In this document: positions 1-8,404 of the stretch, piece by piece
How the letters are laid out: every line of letters begins with the position of its first letter
How positions within the stretch are numbered: the stretch's first letter is position 1
Source: Candidatus Woesearchaeota archaeon
GTDB taxonomy: Archaea; Nanobdellota; Nanobdellia; Woesearchaeales; GW2011-AR4
Assembly (NCBI GenBank): GCA_016181305.1
Contig: JACOZN010000014.1
Span: 1-51,533 of the forward strand
Direction: 5' to 3'
DNA: 51,533 nucleotides
Translations under genes and position numbers: made by a program
Notes under the pieces: model-generated
What the model was told of the DNA's origin: nothing
The model's database searches: none
The model's input: the letters and a program-made list of their open reading frames with translations, nothing else

Positions 1-89
1 TATTGCAAATTAAAAAAACATATAAACTCATGCTGCTTGACTATTATTTTCATATATAAAAACAACAAATATATACTAAAATATATATA

Positions 90-124
90 TTTTGGTATGT
101 AATAATACCAAAAGCTTTAAATAT
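90..124 (+). promoter_or_regulatory. S-layer gene promoter with upstream palindrome
   Basis: A 9-bp perfect inverted repeat (TTTTGGTAT at 90-98, ATACCAAAA at 105-113, 6-nt spacer) ends two bases before a TATA-like element, TTTAAATAT (116-124). A start site about 25 nt downstream would fall near 145, leaving a leader of roughly 95 nt. The palindrome is placed where an archaeal regulator or activator dimer would bind, but it could also be the end of an upstream transcript. The TATA call is firm; the operator role is inferred. Confidence 0.55.
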
Positions 125-149
125 GGCTAAGATTAAATTAGTTGACAAG

Positions 150-235
150 GACGCTTCGTAAGAGGCGTTGCTACATAGTATAATATTCAAAAGCAATATT
201 ATGCTTAAGAAAAAATAAAACACTTGGAGGTGTTT
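150..235 (+). promoter_or_regulatory. Structured 5' leader of the S-layer mRNA
   Basis: Three consecutive hairpins fill the predicted leader. Hairpin 1 (150-169) has a 7-8 bp stem capped by GUAA, a GNRA tetraloop. Hairpin 2 (177-187 with 195-205) has an 11-bp stem including one G-U pair and a 7-nt loop. Hairpin 3 pairs AAACAC (218-223) with GTGTTT (230-235) around the loop TTGGAG, so most of the Shine-Dalgarno GGAGGTG (226-232) lies in the loop and 3' strand. The start codon follows 8 nt later. This resembles the long stabilising leaders of some bacterial S-layer mRNAs, by analogy only. Confidence 0.5.
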
Positions 236-240
236 ATAAG

Positions 241-2799
241 ATGAGATTTCAAAAAGCTATAAAGAGGATGATTGCATTAGGAACAGGAGCCATCATGGTG
301 GGCTCAAGCGTATTTGCAGCCGCAGATTTGGCTAATTACCCATCACCATTCGTCAAGGACGGAAAGTTCAGCGGAGTCCTAGTCGTTGGAGACAAGGCAG
401 CAGCTGAAGACGTCATCGGTATTTCTGACATCGTTTCAAGCCTGCAGTTTGCAGCTACAAAGGCAGCAGCAGTGACATCAGCAGGAAGCGTTGCAGTTGA
501 AGGAGATGCGTGGAAAGTAGGAACATCAACAAAAAGGCTTGAGCTAAGTGAGGACTTGGCAGCAGGCGGAGTTAACAGAGAGATTATAAGCAACATAACG
601 AGCTTTATACAAAAAGGAGATTTAAAAGCACTTGACTCGGGAACTGTAACTAACAACAAGGTTACTTCTCCATACAACCAATATCTCTATTTGCTAGGGG
701 GACAAGCCCAAGCTAATATGGACAGCGGTTATGTTATCTACACCGAAGATGATGAGACAGACACATCAGCAGATTATCTATACTTTAAATCAGGAAGAGA
801 AATAGGAAGATACTTGCTTGAATTCACAACAGCCCTTGAAAGCGATGTTGACGACTCAGCAGGCTCGTCCTCAACAACCGGATTGTTCCTGACAGACTTT
901 CAGGATGTTGACTTGACAATGTTGGGTAAGAAATACACAATAGTAACAGCCAAAAGAACAACAACAGCTGGAAATAGCACTGTTTTGACATTAATGGGCG
1001 GAGCAGGAAAAGACACACTATTGGAAAAGCAGACAAAGACATACACAATCGGCGGAAAGGACTATGAAGCCACATTACAATTCGTTGACGCTGATGAAGC
1101 CCAATTTGTCATAAACGGACAGACAACAAGAAAGTTGAAAGACGGAGACACTGACAAGCTCTCAGACGGCACAACTGTCGGAGTGACAGATGTATTGTAT
1201 CAGGATTATGCAGGTGGTATCCACAGCGCAACATTCTTTATAGGCGCAAACAAGCTGGAATTGAAGGATACTGGCGTAAGAGACGTTGCATCATCGAATT
1301 CACTAAAAGTGGATGATGATACAATTGACGATGCGCTTGTTACAATAGAAGGTACTGATGACAGCAGCGTTTTCAAAATAAATAGGATACACATCAACAT
1401 GACTGCTGATGACAATTTCTTTGTACCGGCAGGTGGCAAGCTTAGTGATGCAATTAAGCTGGAAGGCGGCACAACAGCAGAGCCACAAGTATTATTTACA
1501 GAAAACTGGGATATTGAGTACAGAGGACTTTCAAAGGAGTCAGTTGAAACTGTTAAAATAAGAACAAGCGGTACAAGCGAATACAGGCTTGAGTTCATGG
1601 ACGGCTCTGGCAAGAAAGTTGAACTGCCAATTGCAAAAACAGCAAGCGGCTCATCATTAATGATGGGCGAGCAGGCAGGCAGGGCATTCATAAACACAGA
1701 GAACAGTACAATTAACAAGGATGAGTACTTTGTAGTGTCAGAGAGTACTTCTTCTCGTAAAAGAGGAGAAAGGCCAACTTATGTGTTGCAATACAAAGGC
1801 TCAGACAAAGTAACTGCTGACAACCCACTGCTTAAGTTTAAGAACTTGGGAGAAGGCAGCACAATAGAGCAGACATTTAGCAACAAATCAACCTCAAGTA
1901 CAGTAGGTGCTGCTGGTGCTCCAATAACAGAACTGGCAACATTAAAGGTAGGAGGCTCTGATTTCAATATATTCGCTGCAAATGGAATAGGCACCCAAGA
2001 CTTTCCAATTATGATAGACATGGATGCAGATGGTTCAATAGATGGTGTGCCTGAATCATCCGGACATAGCATGAACGCCAGCAATCCAGTAGTTATTACT
2101 ACAAAGTCTGGAATGGAGATAAACGTCACAAACGTAACTGGAACAGGTGGTTCATCAGATGTAACTGATGTGGTATTTGTGTCCTTTAGGATACCAGACG
2201 AAAGCAGAGAAAGTAACTCAAGGGACAGCGTTGAAACATTGTTATCAACTGTAATGAGGTTTAACATAACTGCTGCATCAGGAGAAGTGCAGATAGCACA
2301 GGATACAACAACAGAGACAAGAAGGCTAACCTTGAGAACACCAAGCGGTAAGACAAACATAGCATATGCTTGGGACAGCTATGGTAACTACTACACGTAT
2401 GAAACACCAACAAACGACCCTGCATTGATTACAATTGAAGTGCCAACAAAGCAGAGAACACCATTGGTTTACATTACAGCCAAAGGAGCATCTTTCAGCG
2501 AAGTTGGCGCATCAACCACAGAAGCTGTGACAGTGCAGAGAATTGAAGTTGGAGCTGCAAAGCTTGCTTCAGAAGTCTCTGACATCAAGGCTCAGAATTC
2601 AATACTGGTAGGCGGGCCATGTGCAAACGCGGCAGCTGCAACAGCAATGCTAGTGGCAGGATACGCAGCATTGGACACAAGGAACGCAGCGCAGGTTGTG
2701 GCAAACTACAAGGACTACAAAGCCAACTTTAAGGGCACAAAGGTTGTAGTCAAGAAAGTCAACAACCAGCTGACAGTGGCTGCACCAGCATCAGCTTAA
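241..2799 (+). CDS. S-layer protein (split S_layer_N / S_layer_C type)
   Basis: An 852-residue secreted cell-surface protein. Residues 1-26 form a basic and hydrophobic signal peptide ending VFA. The next stretch (DLANYPSPFVKDGKF, then a hydrophobic strand GVLVVG) is the N-terminal S-layer half. The last ~90 residues (GAAKLASEVSDI, then SILVGGPCANAAA) are the C-terminal half. The ~650 residues between are beta-rich, full of Thr, Ser, Asp and Gly, with many N-x-S/T sequons. The only cysteine seen is in the C-terminal GGPC. The layout matches methanogen and DPANN S-layer proteins with paired N and C modules. The start is fixed by GGAGGTG at 226-232. A shorter relative is encoded at 30890-31657. 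Usually one of the most abundant cell proteins, in line with the strong promoter, leader and terminator. Confidence 0.88.
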   Translation: MRFQKAIKRMIALGTGAIMVGSSVFAAADLANYPSPFVKDGKFSGVLVVGDKAAAEDVIGISDIVSSLQFAATKAAAVTSAGSVAVEGDAWKVGTSTKRLELSEDLAAGGVNREIISNITSFIQKGDLKALDSGTVTNNKVTSPYNQYLYLLGGQAQANMDSGYVIYTEDDETDTSADYLYFKSGREIGRYLLEFTTALESDVDDSAGSSSTTGLFLTDFQDVDLTMLGKKYTIVTAKRTTTAGNSTVLTLMGGAGKDTLLEKQTKTYTIGGKDYEATLQFVDADEAQFVINGQTTRKLKDGDTDKLSDGTTVGVTDVLYQDYAGGIHSATFFIGANKLELKDTGVRDVASSNSLKVDDDTIDDALVTIEGTDDSSVFKINRIHINMTADDNFFVPAGGKLSDAIKLEGGTTAEPQVLFTENWDIEYRGLSKESVETVKIRTSGTSEYRLEFMDGSGKKVELPIAKTASGSSLMMGEQAGRAFINTENSTINKDEYFVVSESTSSRKRGERPTYVLQYKGSDKVTADNPLLKFKNLGEGSTIEQTFSNKSTSSTVGAAGAPITELATLKVGGSDFNIFAANGIGTQDFPIMIDMDADGSIDGVPESSGHSMNASNPVVITTKSGMEINVTNVTGTGGSSDVTDVVFVSFRIPDESRESNSRDSVETLLSTVMRFNITAASGEVQIAQDTTTETRRLTLRTPSGKTNIAYAWDSYGNYYTYETPTNDPALITIEVPTKQRTPLVYITAKGASFSEVGASTTEAVTVQRIEVGAAKLASEVSDIKAQNSILVGGPCANAAAATAMLVAGYAALDTRNAAQVVANYKDYKANFKGTKVVVKKVNNQLTVAAPASA

Positions 2800-2831
2800 G
2801 GGTTTAAACCCTTTATTTTTCTTTTTTTTTT
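2798..2831 (+). terminator. Terminator of the S-layer gene
   Basis: A perfect 16-bp palindrome, AAGGGTTTAAACCCTT (2798-2813), overlaps the stop codon and is followed by a long T-rich run up to about 2832. Hairpin plus T tract is a convincing factor-independent stop, and T tracts alone terminate archaeal RNA polymerase. It also separates this gene from the convergent gene ending at 2870. Confidence 0.75.
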
Positions 2832-2869
2832 GTTGAATATCTTTTTATTTAGAAGTCTTATACACTTAG

Positions 2870-4020
2870 TTAGTCTAATGACTCCCCCAGGAAAATATTA
2901 TGCTTTGTCCTTCTTATCCTTAGCTTCACTTTTGAGCCTATTTCCCTGTGGCAGTCAGGCACTGAAATAAGCCTGTCTTTGGCCACTGCAAGCTTCTCAT
3001 TTCCTATCCTGCCCGGCAGGGCAATCTCTGCCTCTATAACCTGCCCTTTCCTGAACGGCTTTGGCAGCTCAGGCTGCTCCTCCACATCAAAGGCAGACTT
3101 GTCAAATACGAGCTTTACATTGTGCTTTTGCTCAAGCTCCCTCATTTTTGCATAGAATTGCTCCATAGGCACGCCTTCAACAGGGTTCCTGCCAAAGCGG
3201 TAGTTAAGCATGTTTTGAATCCCGATTGCAGGGCAGTTTTTGCCTGCGCCAATCTCTTCGGCAAACTTTGCAAGCTTTGGCAGCTCGTCATCGTTAAAGC
3301 CAGGCACCCACACCGGAGCAATGATCAAGTCCATTTTTGCAGGGATGTACCTTGCTATTTCCATGACTTTGGCTAAATTATAGGGATAGCCTGCCAATTT
3401 GCCTGCTTTTTCAGGATCCAAAGCATTAAGGCTCAGGTTAATCCTTGTCAGGCCCGCCTCTGCAAGCCCGTCAACAAGCTGTTTTGTCAGCAATGTACCA
3501 TTAGTGTCAATAGAGCTTCTTTTAACCCCTTTGACAGACATTATGCCCCTCACAAGCTCAGCCATGTCAGCGTACAAGGTTGGCTCGCCCTGCGCATTTA
3601 TGTGCGCATCAATATTGCTGCTGCCCTTGTGGGGCCTTCGTCAACAGAGCAGAATATGCAGCTTATGTTGCAGCTTGTTATGGGCTTTACCTCTATTATA
3701 TTCGTGCCCCTGTCTATAAGCCCAAAATAGTTTGTTCCAGTCAGCGGAATTCCCGAGCTTTGGTGGATGTAGACTGTTTTCTTGTTGTTGAGCCTGTTTT
3801 TAAGGGTTTTAAACGCATTTGCCAAAAGGAAATCAAGCTTTCTTCTTGCGGTATTTTCAGAAACATTGTCAAATTTTATTGAATTCTTGCTTACCTCAAA
3901 CGGAGCTATTTTTTCAAGGCTGCTTTCCTCAAGATAAGTATAGAACAGCCTGAGGAAATTGACCCTTATTTTGCCATTGTTCCGCTCAAAGCCCAAGTCC
4001 CTGAATACCAGCTCTGCCAT
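2870..4020 (-). pseudogene. Radical SAM/TRAM protein, one-base frameshift
   Basis: Two reading frames together form one protein. The upstream part (start 4020) has an N-terminal ~100-residue region and the cluster motif CNISCIFC (Cx3Cx2C). The downstream part holds GEPTLY, the rest of the barrel and a C-terminal TRAM-like beta domain. The frame breaks at a GGGG run (3631-3634). Restoring one G (one C in the coding strand) gives a continuous CSVDEGPHKGSSNIDAH reading of about 383 residues. It resembles the archaeal radical SAM plus TRAM group (COG2100-like), whose reaction is not established. A TATA-like box (RC of 4041-4052) fits leaderless initiation at 4020. Either a sequencing or assembly error in a homopolymer or a true frameshift. 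Everything outside the break looks intact, so I favour an error or a very recent mutation. Confidence 0.8.
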
Positions 4021-4114
4021 GGCTTATAGCATGAAACAGAGTTTTAAAAAGGTATCTATGGAATTGTTTTTAGCTTCTTGCTAAAAGTTTTTAAACCAAT
4101 GCCTGCTAAAGATA

Positions 4115-4261
4115 TAGAGAACTTTGAATAATTCATTATTTTCGCCATTTACTTGAAAATCCAAGATTTTCAAGTTCCCAAAAATTGCATTGCAATTTTT
4201 TAGGACATTCAAAGTTCTCTTAGAGAATTTTGACAAAATTAATATATTTCAAAATTCTCTA
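4115..4261. repeat. Cluster of inverted repeats; four copies of a 13-bp motif
   Basis: The motif TAGAGAAYTTTGA occurs at 4115-4127 and 4221-4233, and inverted at 4208-4220 (less its end base) and 4249-4261. The first pair forms a 14-bp perfect inverted repeat (4116-4129 with 4207-4220). This encloses two further perfect hairpins: an 11-bp stem with loop CAA (4151-4175) and AAAAATTGCA / TGCAATTTTT (4180-4200). The second pair (13 bp) flanks a TATA-like sequence at about 4239-4247 that fits leaderless transcription of the toxin gene at 4272. Possible readings are operator half-sites, a small structured RNA, or a 105-bp MITE-like element; no target duplication was found. Confidence 0.7.
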
Positions 4262-4271
4262 TAAGTGCAAT

Positions 4272-4532
4272 ATGTACAAATTGACAACCAGGAGCAGGAA
4301 GGCTGAAAAGCAATTTTATGACATCCTCAATTCTAGGGAAGGCATAAAGGAGAAATTAGAGAAGCTTAAAGTCAATCCAAGAACCGAGCTGGATGCTCAC
4401 AAATTAAGGGGAAAGCTAGAAGGCAAATGGAGCTGCTCTTTGGGTAGTGATATAAGAATGGTGTATGAACTTGATGATGACAATAAAGAAATTGTTGTTG
4501 TAGCAGTTGGCTCTCATAAAGTCTATCGCTGA
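4272..4532 (+). CDS. RelE/YafQ-family toxin (mRNA interferase)
   Basis: An 86-residue basic protein with the RelE/ParE fold pattern: an N-terminal helical hairpin (RSRKAEKQFYDI), then KLRGKLEGKWSC, IRMVYEL, and a C-terminal GSHKVYR. Family members usually cleave mRNA on the ribosome. I place the start at 4272 and not at the in-frame ATG at 4230, because 4230 lies within an inverted-repeat arm, the family begins at this point, and a TATA-like box sits about 25 nt upstream of 4272. The last 10 bp overlap the end of an oppositely oriented small gene that looks like the antitoxin. The usual arrangement is one co-directional operon with the antitoxin first. Confidence 0.75.
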   Translation: MYKLTTRSRKAEKQFYDILNSREGIKEKLEKLKVNPRTELDAHKLRGKLEGKWSCSLGSDIRMVYELDDDNKEIVVVAVGSHKVYR

Positions 4533-4681
4533 GTTTTAAGCTCCCAAGCCTTAATCCCTTTTTTCCTGGCTTCGTCGCTTTCCTTAATAGCTTCCATCAT
4601 CTCTGCATTTCTTAAAATACCTACTTCCTCAAGAAGCTCCTCATATTCCCTTTTTGGTATTTGCACCATTTCCTGCTTCAT
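4523..4681 (-). CDS. Putative antitoxin, convergent with RelE toxin
   Basis: A 52-residue highly charged ORF with the pattern of small archaeal antitoxins: a short strand (MVQIPKREYEELL) followed by one long acidic/basic helix ending WELKTQR. No function is known from the sequence itself; the antitoxin call rests on size, composition and position. A TATA-like box (RC of about 4702-4713) places transcription start at about 4683, so the gene looks leaderless with its own promoter. It ends inside the last codons of the toxin gene, giving complementary 3' ends for the two mRNAs. Confidence 0.55.
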   Translation of the reverse strand: MKQEMVQIPKREYEELLEEVGILRNAEMMEAIKESDEARKKGIKAWELKTQR

Positions 4682-4788
4682 ACTGGCTGCTAAGTTATCT
4701 GCTATTTTTAAATCTTTTGTTTATGCTTAAAATGTTAACAACAAATTATTTAAATACCATGCCCTATTTCTGGCTTTGAGGGTGGAAA

Positions 4789-5421
4789 ATGCAGGAGATA
4801 GTAATCACTTATGAGACCTTGTTTGAGCTTCTAAAGAGGGAAAAGGAGAGGACAGACTTGCAGAAGCTGGAGCCGACATTTTTCAGCGACACGATTGCAT
4901 ACATAAAGGACAAAAAGAAGATAATTGAGGCTAAAAGCGACTCGGTTTTTGCAGTAGAGGAAAGGAAAAAGACAGAAAGGCAGCTTGAGAACATATACAA
5001 AATCCTGAAGGAGCTTTACGAGAGAAGGGAAAAGAAGATAATAAGCATTGCATTGGACAGGAGCAGGACAAAGTCCAGCCTGATAGACACTTCAGCGCTC
5101 CTGAAGGAGGAAAAGGTTGTTTTTGACGCTTTGGCGTCTCTCCTTGACAATTACAGGGACGCCATCCTGTACAGCGTGCTTAACGAGAAAATGCCGTTCA
5201 TGCAGCAGGCTGAAATCAAGCCAAAGGAAGAATTCAGGCCCGCCATTGAGCTGAAAAAGCCCACAAGGCTTTTGAGGTTCACAAGCCACGTGCCGAAGTT
5301 TGTCGGCACAGAGCTCGAGGAATACGGGCCGTTTGGCGAGGAGGACATTGCAAACCTGCCTTCCGAGATAGCAGATGTCCTTATCGGCAGGGGAAAGGCA
5401 GAGGAGATAAGGGAGGAGTGA
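4789..5421 (+). CDS. Archaeal GINS subunit (Gins51/Gins15 type)
   Basis: A 210-residue subunit of the GINS complex, which joins MCM and a RecJ/Cdc45-like protein in the replicative helicase. The N-terminal ~150 residues are mostly helical and charged (A domain). After a short linker comes the small beta B domain: LLRFTSHVPKFVG, YGPFGEEDIANLP, then a final helix IADVLIGRGKAEEI. A-then-B order with a C-terminal B domain is the Gins51-type arrangement. Start is ATG 4789 with GGGTGG at 4780-4785 and a TATA-like box at 4748-4756. It stands before eL42 with its own promoter. Confidence 0.85.
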   Translation: MQEIVITYETLFELLKREKERTDLQKLEPTFFSDTIAYIKDKKKIIEAKSDSVFAVEERKKTERQLENIYKILKELYERREKKIISIALDRSRTKSSLIDTSALLKEEKVVFDALASLLDNYRDAILYSVLNEKMPFMQQAEIKPKEEFRPAIELKKPTRLLRFTSHVPKFVGTELEEYGPFGEEDIANLPSEIADVLIGRGKAEEIREE

Positions 5422-5491
5422 TTTTTGTCGACGATAATTTTAAAAATTAAATAGCAAAAGATTTTTAAATAACGCTGAAACCCACTTTCTT

Positions 5492-5800
5492 ATGAAAATG
5501 CCCAAGCTGGTTAACAGGTACTGCCCTTATTGCAGGAAGCACACAGAGCATACTATTACAATTACAAAGAAAAAGAGCCCAAGCAGCCTTAAATATGGCT
5601 CAAAGATAAGGGCAAGGAAAAGAGGAAGGGCAAGGGGAAGGGGCAATCTTGGCAGATATTCAAAGCCCGCAATAAGCAAGTTCAAGATGACCGGCAAGAA
5701 AGCCACAAAAAAGACTGACTTTAGGTACGAGTGCAAGGTCTGCAAGAAAATGCATGTCCAAAGGCAGGGCTTCAGGGCAAAGAAGATAGAGTTCAAGTGA
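5492..5800 (+). CDS. rpl44e: Large ribosomal subunit protein eL42 (L44e)
   Basis: A 102-residue protein of the 50S subunit. Two CxxC pairs (CPYC near residue 12 and CKVC near 81) form its zinc ribbon, and the middle is very rich in Lys, Arg and Gly (KIRARKRGRARGRG). Length and the closing KKMHVQRQGFRAKKIEFK are typical of archaeal eL42. Starts MKMP; a TATA-like element at about 5459-5471 fits leaderless initiation at 5492. In many archaea eS27 follows directly; here an opposite-strand membrane gene abuts the stop codon without any spacer. Confidence 0.95.
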   Translation: MKMPKLVNRYCPYCRKHTEHTITITKKKSPSSLKYGSKIRARKRGRARGRGNLGRYSKPAISKFKMTGKKATKKTDFRYECKVCKKMHVQRQGFRAKKIEFK

Positions 5801-7174
5801 TTAATTGCATCGGTACACTAAATATGCCCCTTCTGTTTTATCATGGAACTGGCTTAGCAAATCACAATTCTTATTTAAGAACTGCCTAACTTCCTTAAAA
5901 TAGGAGATTCCCTGCTTGCTTCTGATTATAAACAAAACGTCATTATTTTTCAGCCTGTTTAATATCTCATTCAAATCGGCCAGCCCCGAAAGAAAAACTT
6001 CGTTATTGGTGTCAACAAAATCAAAAGCTATTTTTTTATTCGTCAGCAAAGCCAATAAAGGCACAACAGAGTCATCTCCAAAAAGCATTGTGTTTTCATC
6101 CGAGTGCGAATTGACGAAATCAGCCAAGTCACTGCCCCTTTCAAAGCCCCTGAATCCAATCTTTTCCAGAAACGCAACATCTGCTGCCAGATTCCACACG
6201 AAAACAATGGATAAGATTAGTGATGCAGAAATAGCCAGTTTTTTATTTTGAATGTTTTTTAATACCGATGCAATGCTGTACCCTCCAGCAATGGCCAAGA
6301 ACGGGAATATAACAATAAAATAAAAGCCGAAAATCTTCTTTAATGAGAATAAAAATATTAAATAAATTACTGACACGGCAAAAAATAAGTTAACTGCCTT
6401 TTTGCCTTTTATAAAAATAAATAAAAAAGCGGAAAAAAACAAAATCCAGTTCAGCTTCACTATATCAAAATATTCCTTGAAATTTTCCCCGCCCCCGAAG
6501 CTTTTTAACAAATGGAACTTGTAAACGGGGCTTAAATAAGCGTCTTTCAGGAATAATGCAAAAATTCCGTTAACAGCCAAGAAAACAATCAAAAATGCCG
6601 ACGATAATCTCAAAAAGCTTTTTTTGTCCGACAAAAATACAATGCAAAACACTATAAATATTGGAACCAGGCTTAATAATCTGGTTATGCCGGCAATCCC
6701 GAAGAATATGCCTGCCAAAACATAGTTGCTTCTGTTAAACAGGAAATAAGTTCCAATAATCAAAAACATCATTGCAATTTCTATGCCAAATGAAAAGACA
6801 GAGTTAAAAATCACACTATAGCTAAATAACAATAGCAAAGACGAAATAATTGCTTCGCTGCTGCCAAATTTTTCCTTTGCTATCTTAAAAACAAAGAATG
6901 CGGTTATTAAAGCTGAAATCAGGGATACCGATTTCAAAGCAGCAATATTAAATCCAAATGCCTTATAAACCAATGCAATCAGGTATATCTGCAACGGCGG
7001 GTGGGCAAAGAAAAAATCCCGGTAAGGTATTTTGCCTTCGCTTACAAGCCTTCCCATGTAATAGTACACATTTTCATCGCCCGGCTGGGCTGTTGACAGC
7101 CCCCTGAGCGTTATGGCTAAAAAGGCAGCCATGAAAGCTGCAAGAAAAACATATGGAAGCTTATTTTTATCCAT
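5801..7174 (-). CDS. GT39/ArnT-like membrane glycosyltransferase
   Basis: A 457-residue integral membrane protein. After one N-terminal membrane segment comes a first extracellular loop with the acidic GDE motif ([16 protein letters not shown]) and a downstream [15 protein letters not shown], the pattern of dolichyl- or polyprenyl-phosphate sugar transferases (GT39/GT83, GT-C fold). About ten further hydrophobic segments follow, then a soluble C-terminal domain of ~110 residues. It probably moves a sugar from a lipid carrier onto a surface molecule; the substrate cannot be told. A TATA-like box (RC of 7199-7210) gives a short leader. Its stop touches the eL42 stop, so it separates eL42 from eS27. 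Confidence 0.75.
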   Translation of the reverse strand: MDKNKLPYVFLAAFMAAFLAITLRGLSTAQPGDENVYYYMGRLVSEGKIPYRDFFFAHPPLQIYLIALVYKAFGFNIAALKSVSLISALITAFFVFKIAKEKFGSSEAIISSLLLLFSYSVIFNSVFSFGIEIAMMFLIIGTYFLFNRSNYVLAGIFFGIAGITRLLSLVPIFIVFCIVFLSDKKSFLRLSSAFLIVFLAVNGIFALFLKDAYLSPVYKFHLLKSFGGGENFKEYFDIVKLNWILFFSAFLFIFIKGKKAVNLFFAVSVIYLIFLFSLKKIFGFYFIVIFPFLAIAGGYSIASVLKNIQNKKLAISASLILSIVFVWNLAADVAFLEKIGFRGFERGSDLADFVNSHSDENTMLFGDDSVVPLLALLTNKKIAFDFVDTNNEVFLSGLADLNEILNRLKNNDVLFIIRSKQGISYFKEVRQFLNKNCDLLSQFHDKTEGAYLVYRCN

Positions 7175-7269
7175 CGGGATTTTCAGGTTTTCTGCTGTTT
7201 AAAAATTTTTGGTTAATCCCCTGCACCAAGGGAAAGGTATATAAATGGCTGGAAGTTACGGAAGGCAAA

Positions 7270-7452
7270 ATGAAAATAAGGGAGCCGACAAGCAAATTCA
7301 TAAAGATAAGATGCCCTAAATGCAAGAATGAGCAGATAACATTCGGAAAGACCGCAACAAAGGTTGACTGCCTTGTGTGCGGCAAGACTCTTGCAGAGCC
7401 GACAGGCGGCAAGAGCAGGGTAAAGGCAAGGGTATTGGAAGTTCTGGAATAG
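7270..7452 (+). CDS. rps27e: Small ribosomal subunit protein eS27
   Basis: A 60-residue zinc-ribbon protein of the 30S subunit. Cysteine pairs RCPKC (near residue 15) and DCLVCG (near 33) bind zinc. The closing [13 protein letters not shown] is typical of archaeal eS27. Start chosen at ATG 7270, because the protein family begins here and a TATA-like box (about 7235-7245) lies ~27 nt upstream. First gene of the operon eS27-aIF2a-nop10-PAC2, which recurs in many archaea. Confidence 0.93.
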   Translation: MKIREPTSKFIKIRCPKCKNEQITFGKTATKVDCLVCGKTLAEPTGGKSRVKARVLEVLE

Positions 7453-7457
7453 GCAAA

Positions 7458-8234
7458 ATGCTGTCCAAGAAGCAGGGTTTTCCCGAGGAAAGCGAACTGG
7501 TACTGTGCACGGTCACAAGCGTGCAGTTTCATTCTGTTTTTGTCAACCTTGACGAATACGACAAGGGCGGCATGATCCACATATCAGAGGTTTCTCCCGG
7601 CAGGATAAGGAATATAAGGGACTTTGTGAAGGAGGGCAAGAAGATTGTGTGCAAGGTTCTCAGGGTTAACCAGGAAAAGGGCTACATAGACCTGTCATTG
7701 AGGAGGGTTAACGAGGCTGAAAAAAGGAGGAAAATAGACGGCATCAAGAGGGAGCAGAATGCCGAAAAAATAATTGAAAACACGGCAGGCAAAATAGGCA
7801 TGGGCGTGGAGCAGCTGTACAGGGAGATATCGGAAAAGATGAAAGCATCGTCGCTCCATGAATTTTTTGAGTCGGCGGTCAGCGACGAAAGCGTGCTTGA
7901 AAAGCTGGGAATTGACAAAAAGCACCTTGAAGTGCTCAGCGAAACAATAAAGCAGAGGATAAAAGTTCCCGAAGTGACAATAAAAGGGCGGCTTAAGATA
8001 ACCAGCTATGCGCCTGACGGCATAGACGTGATAAAAGGCGCATTAAAAAGCGCAGAGGAAGCTGCAAAAGGCAGGATAGGCATATGCTACATGGGCTCCG
8101 GGATTTACAGGTTTGTAGTTACATCAGATGATTACAAGGGGGCGGAAAAAATCATGAAGAGCGCAACTGAAAGCGCGATAAGCTACGCGGCAAAGCGCAT
8201 GGGCACGGCTGAATTCAGCCGTGAATCGGCATGA
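7458..8234 (+). CDS. Translation initiation factor aIF2 alpha subunit
   Basis: A 258-residue alpha subunit of aIF2, which delivers initiator tRNA to the small ribosomal subunit. Residues ~10-85 form an S1/OB domain (VTSVQFHSVFVNL, GMIHISEVSPGRI, YIDLSLRRV). A helical middle follows, then a C-terminal alpha-beta domain starting near 175 (EVTIKGRLKITSYAPDG) that binds the gamma subunit. ATG 7458 begins the family-typical N-terminus six bases after the eS27 stop. Its stop overlaps the nop10 start (ATGA), indicating translational coupling. Confidence 0.93.
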   Translation: MLSKKQGFPEESELVLCTVTSVQFHSVFVNLDEYDKGGMIHISEVSPGRIRNIRDFVKEGKKIVCKVLRVNQEKGYIDLSLRRVNEAEKRRKIDGIKREQNAEKIIENTAGKIGMGVEQLYREISEKMKASSLHEFFESAVSDESVLEKLGIDKKHLEVLSETIKQRIKVPEVTIKGRLKITSYAPDGIDVIKGALKSAEEAAKGRIGICYMGSGIYRFVVTSDDYKGAEKIMKSATESAISYAAKRMGTAEFSRESA

Positions 8235-8404
8235 GGCACATTTTCAGGTGCAGCAAGTGCAGTAAGTATACGATGAAAGAAATTTGTGATTGCGGCAGCA
8301 GGACAATCGCCCCAAAGCCCCTGAAATACAGCCCGGGCGGCAAATTAGGCCCTTACAGGAGAAAGGCAAAGATTAGCGAGTACATTGGGAGAGGCGTGCT
8401 ATGA
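8231..8404 (+). CDS. nop10: H/ACA RNP protein Nop10
   Basis: A 57-residue protein of the H/ACA pseudouridylation RNP, where it contacts Cbf5. The N-terminal zinc ribbon uses CSKC (residues 7-10) and CDC (19-21). The C-terminal part has the family signature APKPLKYSPGGKLGPYRRKA. It overlaps both neighbours by four bases (ATGA at 8231-8234 with aIF2a, and ATGA at 8401-8404 with the PAC2 gene), so it is firmly part of the operon. An H/ACA guide RNA gene was not identified nearby. Confidence 0.93.
   Translation: MRHIFRCSKCSKYTMKEICDCGSRTIAPKPLKYSPGGKLGPYRRKAKISEYIGRGVL

Noticed and set aside
336-2360. Long minus-strand ORFs inside the S-layer gene (up to 193 residues)
   Set aside because: They arise from the repetitive Thr/Ser/Ala codons of the real gene and show no start signals or domains.
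4116-4220. Insertion sequence
   Set aside because: Terminal-type inverted repeats are present but there is no transposase and no target-site duplication; it was kept only as a repeat of unknown nature.
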